This document shows, piece by piece, positions 33,121-45,002 of a stretch of 64,000 bases of DNA. The notes under the pieces were generated by a model. That model was not told the origin of the DNA. It ran no database searches and worked only from the letters and a program-made list of their open reading frames with translations. Source of the DNA: Apostichopus japonicus (taxonomy: Eukaryota > Echinodermata > Holothuroidea > Aspidochirotida > Stichopodidae); assembly GCF_037975245.1 (NCBI RefSeq), contig NC_092579.1, positions 7,501,001-7,565,000 on the forward strand, read 5' to 3'. The translations under genes were made by a program, and so were the position numbers. How positions within the stretch are numbered: the stretch's first letter is position 1; each line of letters opens with the position of its first letter.

Positions 33121-34505
33121 GCTTATCATTCACGATAAGACTTTTAGTGTTATTGCTAAATCAAATGTCTTGTCCCATATGGGTAGGAAGGTAGTTAAAT
33201 GTGATTTGTAAAGCCAGGGGGAGGATAAGGAAGAAGAAGGGATTATGTTTGCTTTCAAACTGGAGAGGATTAATACTACAATGCAAGCAATGTGATAAAT
33301 ATCCTGTTATCCGGAGATCAATCAATGTATTCATGAATAATAAAATTAGCAAACCTGTGAAGTTTGGTCATCAGGAGAAGGAATTCCTCTTGAGATGTGA
33401 AAAGTTTAAAATAGTACTGTATTGGTCACATGTGCAGAATAAATGGGATTTTTGTGAAAGAATATCTGCCTATTAGACTTTGTTGTTATAATCTTTCTCA
33501 TTGCTGCCCTGTCAGTTAAATGTAATCATTACATTCCAACTTCTTTACAAAACTACTGAGAGAAAGATTTCAACGTGTAGTACACCCAGTTTCAGACCAA
33601 GACTGACAATTGCTCTAAATCAAAGAAAATTTTGCCTTAACTTTGGTTCACAATGTATACTGTACCATCTGGCCCTAACCGAAAAACAATGCCCTACACT
33701 TCTCCTCCCCCCCCCCCCTACCACCTCTTCCTTAAACTTTAAAAGGAGTATTGGTTTTTGATATATGATATTTCAACAAATTAGGAGAATTGCATGCAGG
33801 TCATTTTACTGTACCTATCTAGATTTCAAGATAGTTATTCTTTAAAGGTTGAAAGTCAGGACTGACTCTACAAGGCAGATTTGATTATAATATCTGCTCT
33901 TTTGTTCAAGCTGCCTTATTTTCAATATTTAACTATAGTTCTTGAAACACTTTTAACTCTGTGAAAAGTTTGGCAATTCAATTAAGTGATATTTAATATT
34001 TTATAAACCTTCTGAGCAATTGACTTATTTACATGTATGCTACTCTAACGATGCCAGCCGCTTTGATTAATAAGCGCTCAGTAACTACAACGTAAATTTT
34101 TCAAAACTTCGGAAGTTGGTAATTTGCCATACAGAAAATGTTTGTAATGTTATGTATTATTTGTCTGGATCATACTTTGCAAGTGTTTAAAGGATTCTTT
34201 TGATCCCAATACATATTAATGCTGACTATATTATATATATTAAAAAAAAAATAATTTAGAGAGGAAAACTATGGTAAACTGCTAAAATGATGCAAAGAGT
34301 CTGTGTGGTTAAATGTACAGAAGCAAAAAACATCAGCTATGCTTTCAATTAATACTGTATTAGCCAAACAAACATTGTCAACAACAATCCATGTTATATT
34401 CATTTTACAAATTCCTTAGAAATAAATTTGCTACAACTTGACAATATTTGATTAAAATCACTAAATGCTAACAATATTTTGGTCGTATTGTCCTCGTAAT
34501 GAATT
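33121..34505. other. tail-to-tail intergenic region
   Basis: Separates the 3' ends of ECD (+) and the unrecognised gene (-). It holds a C-tract (about 33707-33719) and AT-rich DNA. The minus-strand 3' UTR should start at 34505, but no clear minus-strand AATAAA was seen. Confidence 0.45.
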
Positions 34506-37500
34506 TTAATTAGCATATTTCCACCGCTGGTAACCGCCATCTGGGATCTTGCTAATGGTTAGCGACGTCACGGTTTTATAAAGACGGGATAACGTTACAT
34601 GTTCCTTCTTCACCACAAAACAACCAGTCGCTTCCAAACATTTCTCCATAAAATCTGAAGGAAGGCGCTGTTTGTAATACTCAAATGTCGAGGGTGGTAT
34701 TTCAGTGGTATCGGAGGAAAACCTCAAACTCTGTTGTAAAGATGATGAGTAGTCCTCACTTCTGACAGATGATTTGAGACTTTGACAATCTTCCAGATGA
34801 GAGCTGTTTTCCTCCAAATACTTTTGCATGACGTAACTCTTACCGCTGCCCGCCGGCCGATTTTCTACTCGTTCTGGTAAATGAGGGCTCACTTTACGAA
34901 TAGGTGGCCGAACGAATTCGGGACGCATTTTTTCAAGGCTGCTGTTGATGCGCAGCTTATCCGTATCAAACGTAGGTTGGACTTCAGCCTTATTGTCATC
35001 TACTGGGGACTGAAGAGGGTTGACAACGTTGATAAACTGCACTTTACGGGGAATAAATGCGGTCTTGCAAATGTCAACATCGTGAAGATGGTTAGATTCT
35101 AGCAGTTTCATCTGTAAGGATTGTCGTCGTCTATCATAGGGATTTTTATGTATCGTGTTGACGTCGCAAGCACCGTTAATAGAAGGAAGTTGCATAGAAC
35201 GATTGTAACGGTGTCGTCCTAGTCGCGGTATGGACAATCGAGATACTATGGTGGAGTGGTTTCTCAGGAATATGATTTGTCCATTAGCTGGCTGAGACGG
35301 TAGCAGTACCGGGTAACTTTGGTCTAGTTTCTGTCCAACGACTGTGATACCTTCCACTGGTCGAGATGCTAATCCATTGTGCCTCGTGCGCATGACCAAA
35401 GGAAGATGAGAATACTCTCTGGCGGTCTTCACATCGTCCATTTTAACTTGCTGGTCGTACCGTCTGTTAGTTTCACTGTGTGTGTATTTCAAGGTCACAT
35501 GTTTTCGCTGTGGCGTGGGAGAATTTGGTGGATTTTCAGGGACTAAGAGATCCCCAGTCTTGTTCTGATCATCGTCACCTTCATCCCCTTCTGATGACTG
35601 CTTGGTCCAATCCGGGAAGGTCGAACACGTCATACTACTCTGCATGACGTCAGAGATAATCTTAGGTATGACAGCGGGGTTCTGTTGCCGTATGTCGTCA
35701 TCAGTGATGCTGACCCCCTGATGGATCTCGACGGCCTTCAATAACTCCTCAGCGGTTCGGCTGTAGTAAGTGAATGTGATCTTAATTGTCTCCGGTTTGT
35801 TCTGTGCAAAGGAAAATCATGAGAAAGTGCATCATTCAAGACAACGTACATAGAAAGTTAACTAGATAATCAATGTCGTGGGGGCGGGCTGCATGAATTA
35901 TGGCAGTCGGTATATTTATTCGCCGTTTGATAAACTTAAGATGTGGTGATATTCACCACTACATAAATATCAGCCCTCACCATTCCACTCACAATATCCC
36001 CACAATCCTACATTGGTTCCCCACCACGCACACCCCCACAAACAACTCTAATTACACTCCCCAAGTCTATGTGAAATTCACATTTTCCCAAACTTCTACA
36101 TCTATTTCTAGAAGAGAGCGTAAAACCTGGAAAGTGGAGTAGAGGTGAGGCCGTGAGGGTAAGTGGTTCCAACGACCATGTTCACGAAGGTTAAATGAAA
36201 GACAAGGTTAACAACTTATTGAAGTCGGACAAAGTTAACATCATGACGGACGTTTGATTGTCATAATCAGGAAATGTAAATCACGTCTGTTTAGTGGCCT
36301 AGACATAAATCACAATTGTGACGTATTAGCGGTTGAAACTTCCTTGCTACAAGAAAACACGACTCTTTTGCCATTGACGTCTGGATTTGTCAACATAAAC
36401 ATGCTTTTAGTTTAAGTTAAAGCATGTCACGAATGACGTCATTTCACGTTACCTCTTTTCCAGCTGTTCTTTGTTTCTTCCTCCTTGGCTTTGTGCGGAC
36501 ATTTTCCTGATACAGTTCTGTGGTATAGGTCAACAGTTTACCTTCCGTTACTAGCGTGTAGTACGTGAGTAAAAGACTGTCAAGAAGAGCGCCCTCCGTT
36601 ACACGTATAGAGCTGTATTGGGACCATTTATTTGAAAACACCATTGGCCAGAAGTTTTCTGAAGGATTTTATTTTTAAAAAGAAAGTAATTAATAGACTT
36701 AATCATTGAAGTTCATTTTAAAATCTTATTTATATTAACGTCATAATGAAAATTTTAAAATCTGGATAAAAAGTAAATTGACTGGGAAGTATTCTTTATA
36801 TTTGTTTTTTGAAACGGGAAAGAATATATATTCCTTGTGATGTCGAACTAAGTTCTTTCCAACGTTTAGATCAATTTGTGTAGTAAATACACTTGGAATT
36901 AACGTTCCCGTTTGCGGTAGGTTCAAACTAATTCCATTTCTTGTTCTTCTTGGAGAGAGATAGGAGTTTGTATTTCCAAAACACTATAACCAGCAGTTAT
37001 TTTGGCGACGCTTAAGCTACCACAATTGTGGGAGAAGCTCCGCAAAGGCTTATGGATTACAAGTAACATGTCGGGTGGCTTCCAATTAAACATTTTAACT
37101 CAAATTTGAAATCTTTTCAATTTAGAAAGTCATTTCTGCTCCGATTCTGCTCTGTGATACTTATAATAGTCACCCTCCCCCTCCCAGTCTTTGTAACTTC
37201 TAGCCTTTCATTAAGTTTGCATGTTTAGCGAACTCAGACGTAAAATAAAATTTGATAAAGGTACTAAATATTGGAGCCATCCCCATCACCAAGTAAACGG
37301 ACCCTATAAAGCTATCCTTCCTAAAAAGATCCGCGGACCCATTGGGAAGCTTGAGGGCTAAATGGTTCGCGGGGGCATCCGCGAAAAATCGGGTCCGTAA
37401 AAGCCGAGGGGCCAGTTAACATTTTACTCAATTAGGATATAATGCTCAGTAAAGTTATTCTGAAGAAGTATGTAAATGCCATCTCTAGCACAGAAAACAG

Positions 37501-37863
37501 ACATTTTGCTGACTTCAACTCAAAACATGTTGGGGATGATGTCATAGAGGATACTTTCTTTGCCTGGGAGTCCGTTAACATTTTATTCGCCTATAAACAA
37601 TTATAAACTACTGAGCAGTATTGATTACCTTCTATTAAAGTCATATACGATTCCAGTGCATCTTGCTCGAGCCTTTCTCCCCATACACGAGATTCGAGGG
37701 GTCCTGCCGGATCATATTTCTCTCTCTCGAGAATTTTTAGATCCTCCGAGAGCTTTACCGAACGGTAGAGCCGATGGTGGTAAGCGAATGTGACCCTGCG
37801 AGGTCGGTTTTGCATGAAAATTTTCGCCTTTCTATACTGCAATGCGACGATCTCAGAATTCAT
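34506..37863 (-). CDS. unrecognised three-exon gene, 578 residues
   Basis: Exons in reading order: 37863-37629, 36658-36453, 35801-34506; phases join exactly (235, 206 and 1296 bases with the stop). Donors GTAATC and GTAACG, acceptors CCTTCAG and TTGCACAG. The N-terminal 150 residues look globular: RRVTFAYHHRLYRSVKLSED, then YSSIRVTEGALLDSLLLTYY and a basic stretch RTKPRRKKQR that could be a nuclear signal. After KPETIKITFTYYSRTAEELL the middle is hydrophilic and likely disordered (an acidic EGDEGDDDQNK). A last ordered-looking block reads STFEYYKQRLPSDFMEKCLE and TGCFVVKKEHVTLSRLYKTV, ending RWKYAN. No transmembrane segment or signal peptide. I do not recognise the family. The ATG at 37863 is the best start seen, but a further 5' exon cannot be excluded. 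Confidence 0.85.
35802..36452. other. intron 2 of the unrecognised gene
   Basis: GT-AG intron on the minus strand; AT-rich, no repeats or other exons seen. Confidence 0.6.
37001..37137 (+). repeat. dispersed repeat, copy 2
   Basis: Matches 1803-1910 through GTCGGGTGGCTTCCA and CTTTTCAATTTAGAAAGTCA. It lies in intron 1 of the minus-strand gene. Class unknown. Confidence 0.6.
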
Positions 37864-40348
37864 CTTGTGACGGCAGTTTCGGAATCAAATCATCAGATAC
37901 TATTAGCAAGGACATGAAAATGATATAGTCTTTGTCGAAAGTCTTTCGACTGCAGACGCTGTAGGCTTACTACATCTCAAAGACAAGACTAAGACTGTAA
38001 AGGTTAAGGTGATAAATTAATTTACTGAATACGTTAACTCGACCCCATTCACTATTGCAGTCCGGTCTGCGGGTTCTGGTTTACGGCCAATACACAATAC
38101 TAATGTGATAGCTTTCAGAGACGGTGGGTATTGCATCACAATGGAACTACAGCTCGAGTAACCAGGGCAGCGCAACTCGTCACAGTGCGCGCTGCGCCGG
38201 CACCGCAACGAATGTGCGTTTACTGGAAGGTACATACAGAAACATTAAGACTGACTGCCTAAATGCGCACCCAGTTGGGACCATTTTTTCCATACTGTAC
38301 TTTCATGTCCTGCTTCAATGCACTCAGTTTGACAATATGAACAGTTGGAATATCCTGTTTCTATCACAAAAAGGGTAGGAACTAATTGTACTATCAGTGC
38401 GAGTGCTTTGAAGCATGATATGGGAGGAGAATATCGAGTGGTATTAACACATATTTAGAATTGTCCCAACTGGCTGAAATGCGCCCAACGGCAATTTTTA
38501 TGCACGTTGCCTTTTTTAAAAGAGTACCGGTACATGATGAAAGATGAATATGCAACAACTTGACTTTTGGTCTTTATCACTTGATACTAAAATATGTCAT
38601 ACTGTATCGAAGCATTCTTTGAATGAGAAGCAGGACTCTCCTCGTCAATATATCATTCTGATTTGCATTGTAAGTCTGCGTAATAGATGACTGAGGAATT
38701 ACGTGGGAAATAAAATTAATACCGGGTCGTATTACCACCTTTCATAGTGGCGAAGCCGGCAGGTGGGTAGGGGGATGAGGGAATGTTGGGGGGGGGGGAG
38801 AACCCCCTGCTCAATGGTGGTCCCCATGCCTACACTTCTATAACTCAAAAATCAAATGGGACGATTTAGACAAATATTGTGAGAGAAACGAAACTATTGA
38901 GAAAATTAAACCAGTGGAATTCACGAAACAATGGAGACCGATAGGCTACTGACACAATCATCTGCGCGCCAATCGCATCTCTCCAAACATGCGTATTGTG
39001 AGACAATTCCTGAGTTGTATACTCTCAGCAGAGATATGTTACAGCGCTAGAGGTGCTACACACGTGGCTTCTTATAGCTGCCTACTATGGAATTATTACC
39101 CTGCTTATGCTGAAAGTGAAGCCTTACAGTATAGTTTGTTGCCGTGTTAGGAATATTTGGTTTCTATGCACAACAGTTAAGATATAGGCCTACATCGTAA
39201 TTGTAAATAAGTTGATATATTCCGGTATGATTCTCGATCCATTTTTCCCTATACATCCCTATGTCTTGTTAAAAACACGGCCCACCTGCTATTAAATCCA
39301 GCTTAACATACGAACTTGTTTTATCTATACTGTTACGGTGGCCACCATAGAAATACGGCAAAGCATTTTCATGAAACGATTACCCGCGCGTACGCACAAG
39401 TTGGCTTCATCAGTGTATACGAAAGCGCTGCAAGAAATCATGTAAAAAAAAATACTTTGTGCTAACGCGGGCGTGTATTGTGTTCACGTTTTTGTGTGTA
39501 AGAGGTATAGGGATCATCAATCTATAGCGCATTGATTTCACCATAACCATTAAAAGGATTGACGCGTGGTTTAGTCTTACCTTTACAATTTTTCTTCCTT
39601 TTCATTAGCAAATATAGAAAGAATTATCCTTCTTTTGGTAAAAATTTCACACTGCACAAGACAAAAGAGAAGTGCACCGAATTATATTAACATAACAAGC
39701 TACTTGTTATCACATGGTCTAATGGTCAACTGACTCATGAGAAAGTGTGAGGTGGTAATTTCCTAATCATAGACAAATCTCTTTATTTTCTTGACAAGCA
39801 AACATCCGTAAAATAACTCGCTTTGTTTAAACTTTATGTCTAGGCCCACAGGAACCGCGTTATTTCTATTATTTATTTATTTTTTATTAACAATTCATAG
39901 GGTTCATTCGAGAACCTGACATTTACATTGGCGATATTTTGAGATGATATAGTTACATTTCTATGGTTCATCATTGAAAATTTGCGACAGTTTGGTGTTA
40001 TTCACATTTTGTCGTGGTTTGATAGCTCAGCAGTACACATTAACGTCACCAGTGGCGAAATGTTTATAAACTGTTGACCAATCAGGCATCGAAAATGCAA
40101 CTTCGTCACGCCTTCCGAGCCTCGATATCTAGCAAGGTATATTACGTCATGTCAAACTCCTGTAAACCTCGCCATCATTTTACCATCAGACCAGACGGCT
40201 CTCTCGCTTTGGTGGTTTAGAAAAACGTGGAGGAACACAAGACGCTACCTGTTCTTGTCTTTTCTTCTCGTTCAAGGATTTCTTAAAGCCGTTCTACGTT
40301 TACCGTTTGAAATTTTTCACGTACAGGAGTCGGCAAGTTCGTTGCAAA
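37864..40348. other. divergent intergenic/promoter region
   Basis: Lies between the start codons of the minus-strand gene and the + gene at 40349. A degenerate G-rich element-like patch is at 38748-38825 (AGTGGCGAAGCC then G-tracts). The last 250 bases hold TTACGTCATG, resembling a CRE site, and GC-richer sequence leading to ATG 40349, consistent with a promoter and 5' UTR. No further gene recognised. Confidence 0.45.
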
Positions 40349-43300
40349 ATGAGCAATCTTTATTTCAAGGTATGCGAATTTATAACGTTGTTTCTGATTT
40401 GAGCAGGTGATATTATAATCTGCTCTAATTGGCTAACACTTACCCTAAGCTAGCTGCTAGATGACTGAGCTGTAGAATAGGAGCCTCGGCTAGATAACTG
40501 CATCTTCCAGGGAGATTTAAAGACTATAACTTAAGTCCAGGTTAAACTCACTGAAAAGTTGTAAGGTTAATCACTGAAAAGTTGTAAGGTTAATACCGAT
40601 TGAAGACAAGAATGAACTGATGGTATGATGACCGTGCAGACACCTGTCTAACTGTTAGAACTTTTGTCTAGCGTGGAAAGTTCCTTTAACTGAATCTGTA
40701 AGACAGTAGTATATTTTAACCTTTGTCGTAACCTAAGGTTACGCCTAGCCGTAACGACGCGTTAGTTTTTACTATAGTTAGGCTAGGGCTATACAAGAAA
40801 TAATGTAATAATAGTCGTTCATATGAAAGTCATTAGGTTGTGCCTGTCACTGACTCAGGTTTACTTACGATAGGAATAACATTTTTTCTAAGCAGTGGTG
40901 GGAAATGTACCTTATATACTAACTAAGGTTAAGCTAGCACAACCTAACAGCAATTTGACTTGGATACTCGCACACATCTAGTCATAATATAGGCCTAGTC
41001 TAAGGAAACTCATTTTATATAAATATAGGCCTAGGCAGAAAAATAATAAGCCTACAGCAAGACTAAATTCAACTATACCTTGAATCCAAAATCCACCCCT
41101 GTGGTCAACACAGGTGTAGACCTCAGTCCTATAGCCATCAAACTTCAAAGACATGTATTGAAGGCCATCTGTATTGCCAATTATACTCTAAATTAAAATG
41201 ATTGTCACTCATTCTTAAATTTCAAGAAACACCCTCAAAGAGTTGAGTATCACTGACAAAGTCAATTTTATAATTCAACCCTCATCAATGCCTGTGAATA
41301 ATTTGGACGACAAGAACCTCCAGGAGATTACTTCTGAAAACATTTTCAGCATGCTAAAATATGTAACCAGTAGTGATGATCTCAAACAATATCCCTGTGA
41401 TATTAGGAAAATGGTCTGTGCACAGTTGGAATAATTTATTCTTAGCATAATGAAATAATATGCTTATGCTTAAATGAAACTTCCATCGTAGTAATACGAT
41501 AGACTGTCTTGCCTCAATACATGGTATGTTTTACTGGTTTGGCTGGCTTCTCTGTACAGAAATTTAGTGCCCTTGTAACAATATATAGGGACAGATCATA
41601 CATGTGTAACATGCAGCAGCATTGATCTCATTATGATAGATTTCACATATCCACATTAGTCACAACAGTTTACCAATATGCCAACCAAATTTCCTCATTT
41701 AGTCCCGATCTGTCGGTGTAAAACCTTGCCTTAGTTTAACCAAACTTAAAGACACAAAATTGGTTTGTTGACTGTTGGGTCTCACATATATCCATCATGT
41801 TGCATCTATCTGGAATGCAAAGTGGGTCTGTCATATTGTGCAACAACCCCCCCCCCCCAAAAGAGAAAAAAAACAGGGAAAACTACAGAATGTAGCTAAC
41901 AAATTTCCACCTCATTCACATTCTGAAAGTAACCTGTCTGTGATAGGATAGAGAAGGTCAGTTAATAGAAACAGCCTTGGGGATGCTTTGAAAGAATGAG
42001 GTGGGCTCCTCCCAGGTCCCTTCATAATGGGTTATGTTTCTTTTAGAGAGGCAGTGATTATTTACAATTCTCATTTAGCTCTTTGATTGATGTAAACGGT
42101 ATCATGGCTGCCATAGATGGACCAATTTGAGGCTCGTTCCACTCGGCTAATCACCTTTCCAATGTTATATATACATAACAGTATAGAGGGAGTGACCATG
42201 CATACATTTTTTTTGGAGGGAGAGCTTTACATGTTCACCCAATTGAAAACGAGGTCAATTGAGCTCTCTTCTCTATCTTACTCTGGAGTGTACCTTTAGA
42301 TTAAGGAAACCTTTCACCAGTTGGAGGTGTTTAGAGAAGTGAAGGATCTATTTTGGATAGACATATGATAGTGCTTTCATCCCATTGTACTTACCAAGGT
42401 TTCGTGGGTCAAAAGAAGCCTAGAAAAGGTTATGGATGGAACCAGGTTCTGCTGATGTTTATAAAGGAATGAGTACACTGCCAATGAAATGTAACACACT
42501 TCATATTGGTTAGCAATCCAGCTGTAGTTGGCTCTTTGCCAGGTTCTGTCACAAGTGGTCAGAACATAACAGCCAGTAATGATAAAAGATAGGAGGCAAA
42601 TGTATCAGGAGAGGGGCTGGCTAAATGGATGGGGGGAGATGGATGGATGCATGGAAGAAATTGGAACATTGGGTGGGATGAGGCATATGTTTGAAATCAA
42701 CATGCATACAACAATCCTGAGGCTAGGTTCTGATTTGGAGGAACAGGGCTGGGGGGGGGGAGGGGAAGAAGCCAGGTCATTGTTCGATGCTGTTGAAATT
42801 ATCTCCTGTGGCCCATCATGCCCCAGTGAAAAACCATTGCTGTAAAAATTGTTTGAGGGAGGTTGGAGGGGGGGGGGGGTATGGGGGATGGCAAGTTAAA
42901 CAAGCCAGCACTACACTGTTGGGTAACTACTTGGCTGAATACTACAGTTATGATTCAAGTAGAACCATGTCAGGGTAATACTTAAATGTTCTAGCATTCA
43001 TTGATTTGATGACATTGGAAGTGAAACTCACCCAGTAAGGGTATTTAATTATTACAAGTTCCCGCAAGGTCTTACATTGGGATACATTTAAACTGAATGA
43101 AGGATGGGGTTAGCATACAGTACAACTGTTGACCCCCTCCCCCATGTGAATAATGTGTTGCAAATTTCACTCAAATATTAGTCTACCATGACCTTTTACT
43201 CACATATCAACATTCTTTAAGTTTAAGATTACCAGTTTATAACATCATCAACATAAAGAATGACAGTGGAATGAGTATAATCCTTGAAAATCAGCCAATA

Positions 43301-45002
43301 AATTATGGTACTTTAATGAGTAACATCATAAATGTGCCATTAATGTCAGCCTATCATGTCCAGGTTACAAGTGATCTGAGTATCAAATGTCCCACTGTGT
43401 CGAGAGTTTGCATTTCTTCATCTGATGCAAAACAGAAGTATTAGAACCTGAGAACATTTACATAAAATGCTCCATGGTGAATTTGGAGTGTTGAATTTCA
43501 CATTGATAGATAGAAAAGTTGTGGCTCAAATTACTGGATTGGGATATGTTACCTGCAGAGGGTTTCTTTACTCAGAAATTCAAGATATATGTTACAATGA
43601 AACATTTACCAAATGTGATGGTAACTTTGGTATTGTTGTCTACACTATTTGTTGATCACTGGCAATTACCCTCACATATTTCTATGTCACATTGCTGTAG
43701 CAAAATTTCTCAAGCATAGACTGCTGTAGTTAAACCAGGGAGCTGCGTTAGAGTACAGTAGCAGCTCCCTGCTTAATCCTCATACTTACTATTAGGAGCA
43801 GGGTTGCATATATAAGCAAACAGTTTGCTGACAACTCAATTAGATTTGAAAAGTAGAATGTAGTAAAAAATGAATGTGTTTCATGAATCTGTGATATGTC
43901 AAAATCAGTTTTGATCATAATTTCAACTTTTATTAAATGATGGTCTTGCTTATTTCCAGAACCCATATATTAATGGGCAGTTACTCTTTTCCTGAAGTGG
44001 CGCTATATAAATCTACATTATTATTATTATTACTATTAATGAAGCTGATATTCCCAGGCAAAATTTTGTATCATGAATTAACATTGCACAGCCTTAACAA
44101 TTTGGATTTTAATGATAGCTATTTAGAGATGCTAATTAGATTTGAAAAGTAGAATGTAGTAAAAAATGGATGTGTTTCATGTATCTGTGATATGTCAAAA
44201 TCAGTTTTGATCATAATTTCATCTTAAAATTATTAAATGATGGTCTTGATTATTTCCAGAACCCTTATATGTTAATGGGCAGTTACTCATTTCCTGAAGT
44301 GGCGCTATATAAATCTATATTGTTATCTTTATTATTATTATTATTAATGAAGCTGATATTCCCAGGCAAACTTCTGTATCATATATTAACCTTGTACAGC
44401 CTTTATTATGTGGAATTTTAATGGTAGCCATTTAGAGATTCTGAGCTTTTCTAAGCCTGTTTTTGGCATCATTTTATGATATTTGATGGAATGTACATAT
44501 ATAAATGTTGACTTCACTATAAAAGTTCTCAATAAGTTATTGGACTTTCTCTCTCCATAAATGTCAACTCTGGTTTTTGTTGATTAAATCTCGATTTGAG
44601 TCAGGTAAATATTTGGCTGGTAATCATTTGAAAACAGTGCAAGGTCTGGATTTAAATCAAGTTTATAATATAAATAGTAATCAATGTCCCCATGGAGTTT
44701 GCATGATCACTGAATGCTCTGGGCTGCACCATTTTATGTGTTTCTCTCGCTTTATGTTTCAAGTATTCTTGGCAACATCTGTTTTGCTTTTTGAGGTTTC
44801 ATATTATTCATTCATTTTCAGTTCTGTCATCAGGTAATGATATAGGCTTGGCTTCATGACCCCCAGTGAAATATTTACGATTAGTTTCCAATTTAGAACC
44901 CACTGAAATTTGAGAGCTGAAAATGATATTAGGATGATTTCCTGGGTTTTTTATTTTCTTTGTTGCAGAGGAAGGTTTCATTCTCAGAGAGCCAGAAGCG
45001 AG
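40349..45002 (+). CDS. first two coding exons of an unrecognised gene (partial)
   Basis: Exon 1 coding part 40349-40369 reads MSNLYFK with context GCAAAATGAG, followed by the donor GTATGC. Exon 2, 44969-45002, has the acceptor TTTCTTTGTTGCAG and donor GTAAGT, is in phase and reads RKVSFSESQKR plus one base. The junction is phase 0 and both sites are strong. The rest of the protein must lie downstream, in or beyond the window. Too short to name; a Ser-rich, basic N-terminus is all that can be said. Confidence 0.5.
41227..41434 (+). CDS. orphan coding-like exon ending in TAA
   Basis: After ATTCTTAAATTTCAAG an open frame of 69 codons reads NTLKELSITDKVNFIIQPSS, then ENIFSMLKYVTSSDDLKQYP, ending KMVCAQLE and TAA. 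Composition is protein-like, unlike nearby noise. It does not join in phase to exon 40349-40369. It could be an alternative or pseudogene exon, or chance. Confidence 0.25.
41435..43733. other. intron-like DNA, G-tract rich, no exon
   Basis: Contains C/A and G-tract simple sequence (41847-41872, 42745-42765, 42867-42880). Open frames here are repeats of simple sequence. No mobile element ends recognised. Confidence 0.45.
43735..43771. repeat. foldback, CAGGGAGCTGC stem
   Basis: CAGGGAGCTGC, 15-base loop, GCAGCTCCCTG. Same stem as 50747-50784 and 57613-57643. Confidence 0.85.
43838..44440 (+). repeat. 300-bp tandem duplication with GCGCTATATAA tail
   Basis: Two units, about 43838-44133 and 44134-44440, both begin TTAGATTTGAAAAGTAGAAT. 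Both contain TGAAGTGGCGCTATATAAAT and an ATT microsatellite, followed by AATGAAGCTGATATTCCCAG. The TATATAA-ATT block resembles the retrotransposon tail at 6741, so a truncated insertion was probably duplicated together with its flank. Confidence 0.85.

Noticed and set aside
34506-35741. AGSGKS in the unrecognised protein as a Walker A nucleotide-binding loop
   Set aside because: The glycine required five residues before GKS is absent (it is Arg) and no hydrophobic beta strand precedes it, so it does not fit GxxxxGK[ST].
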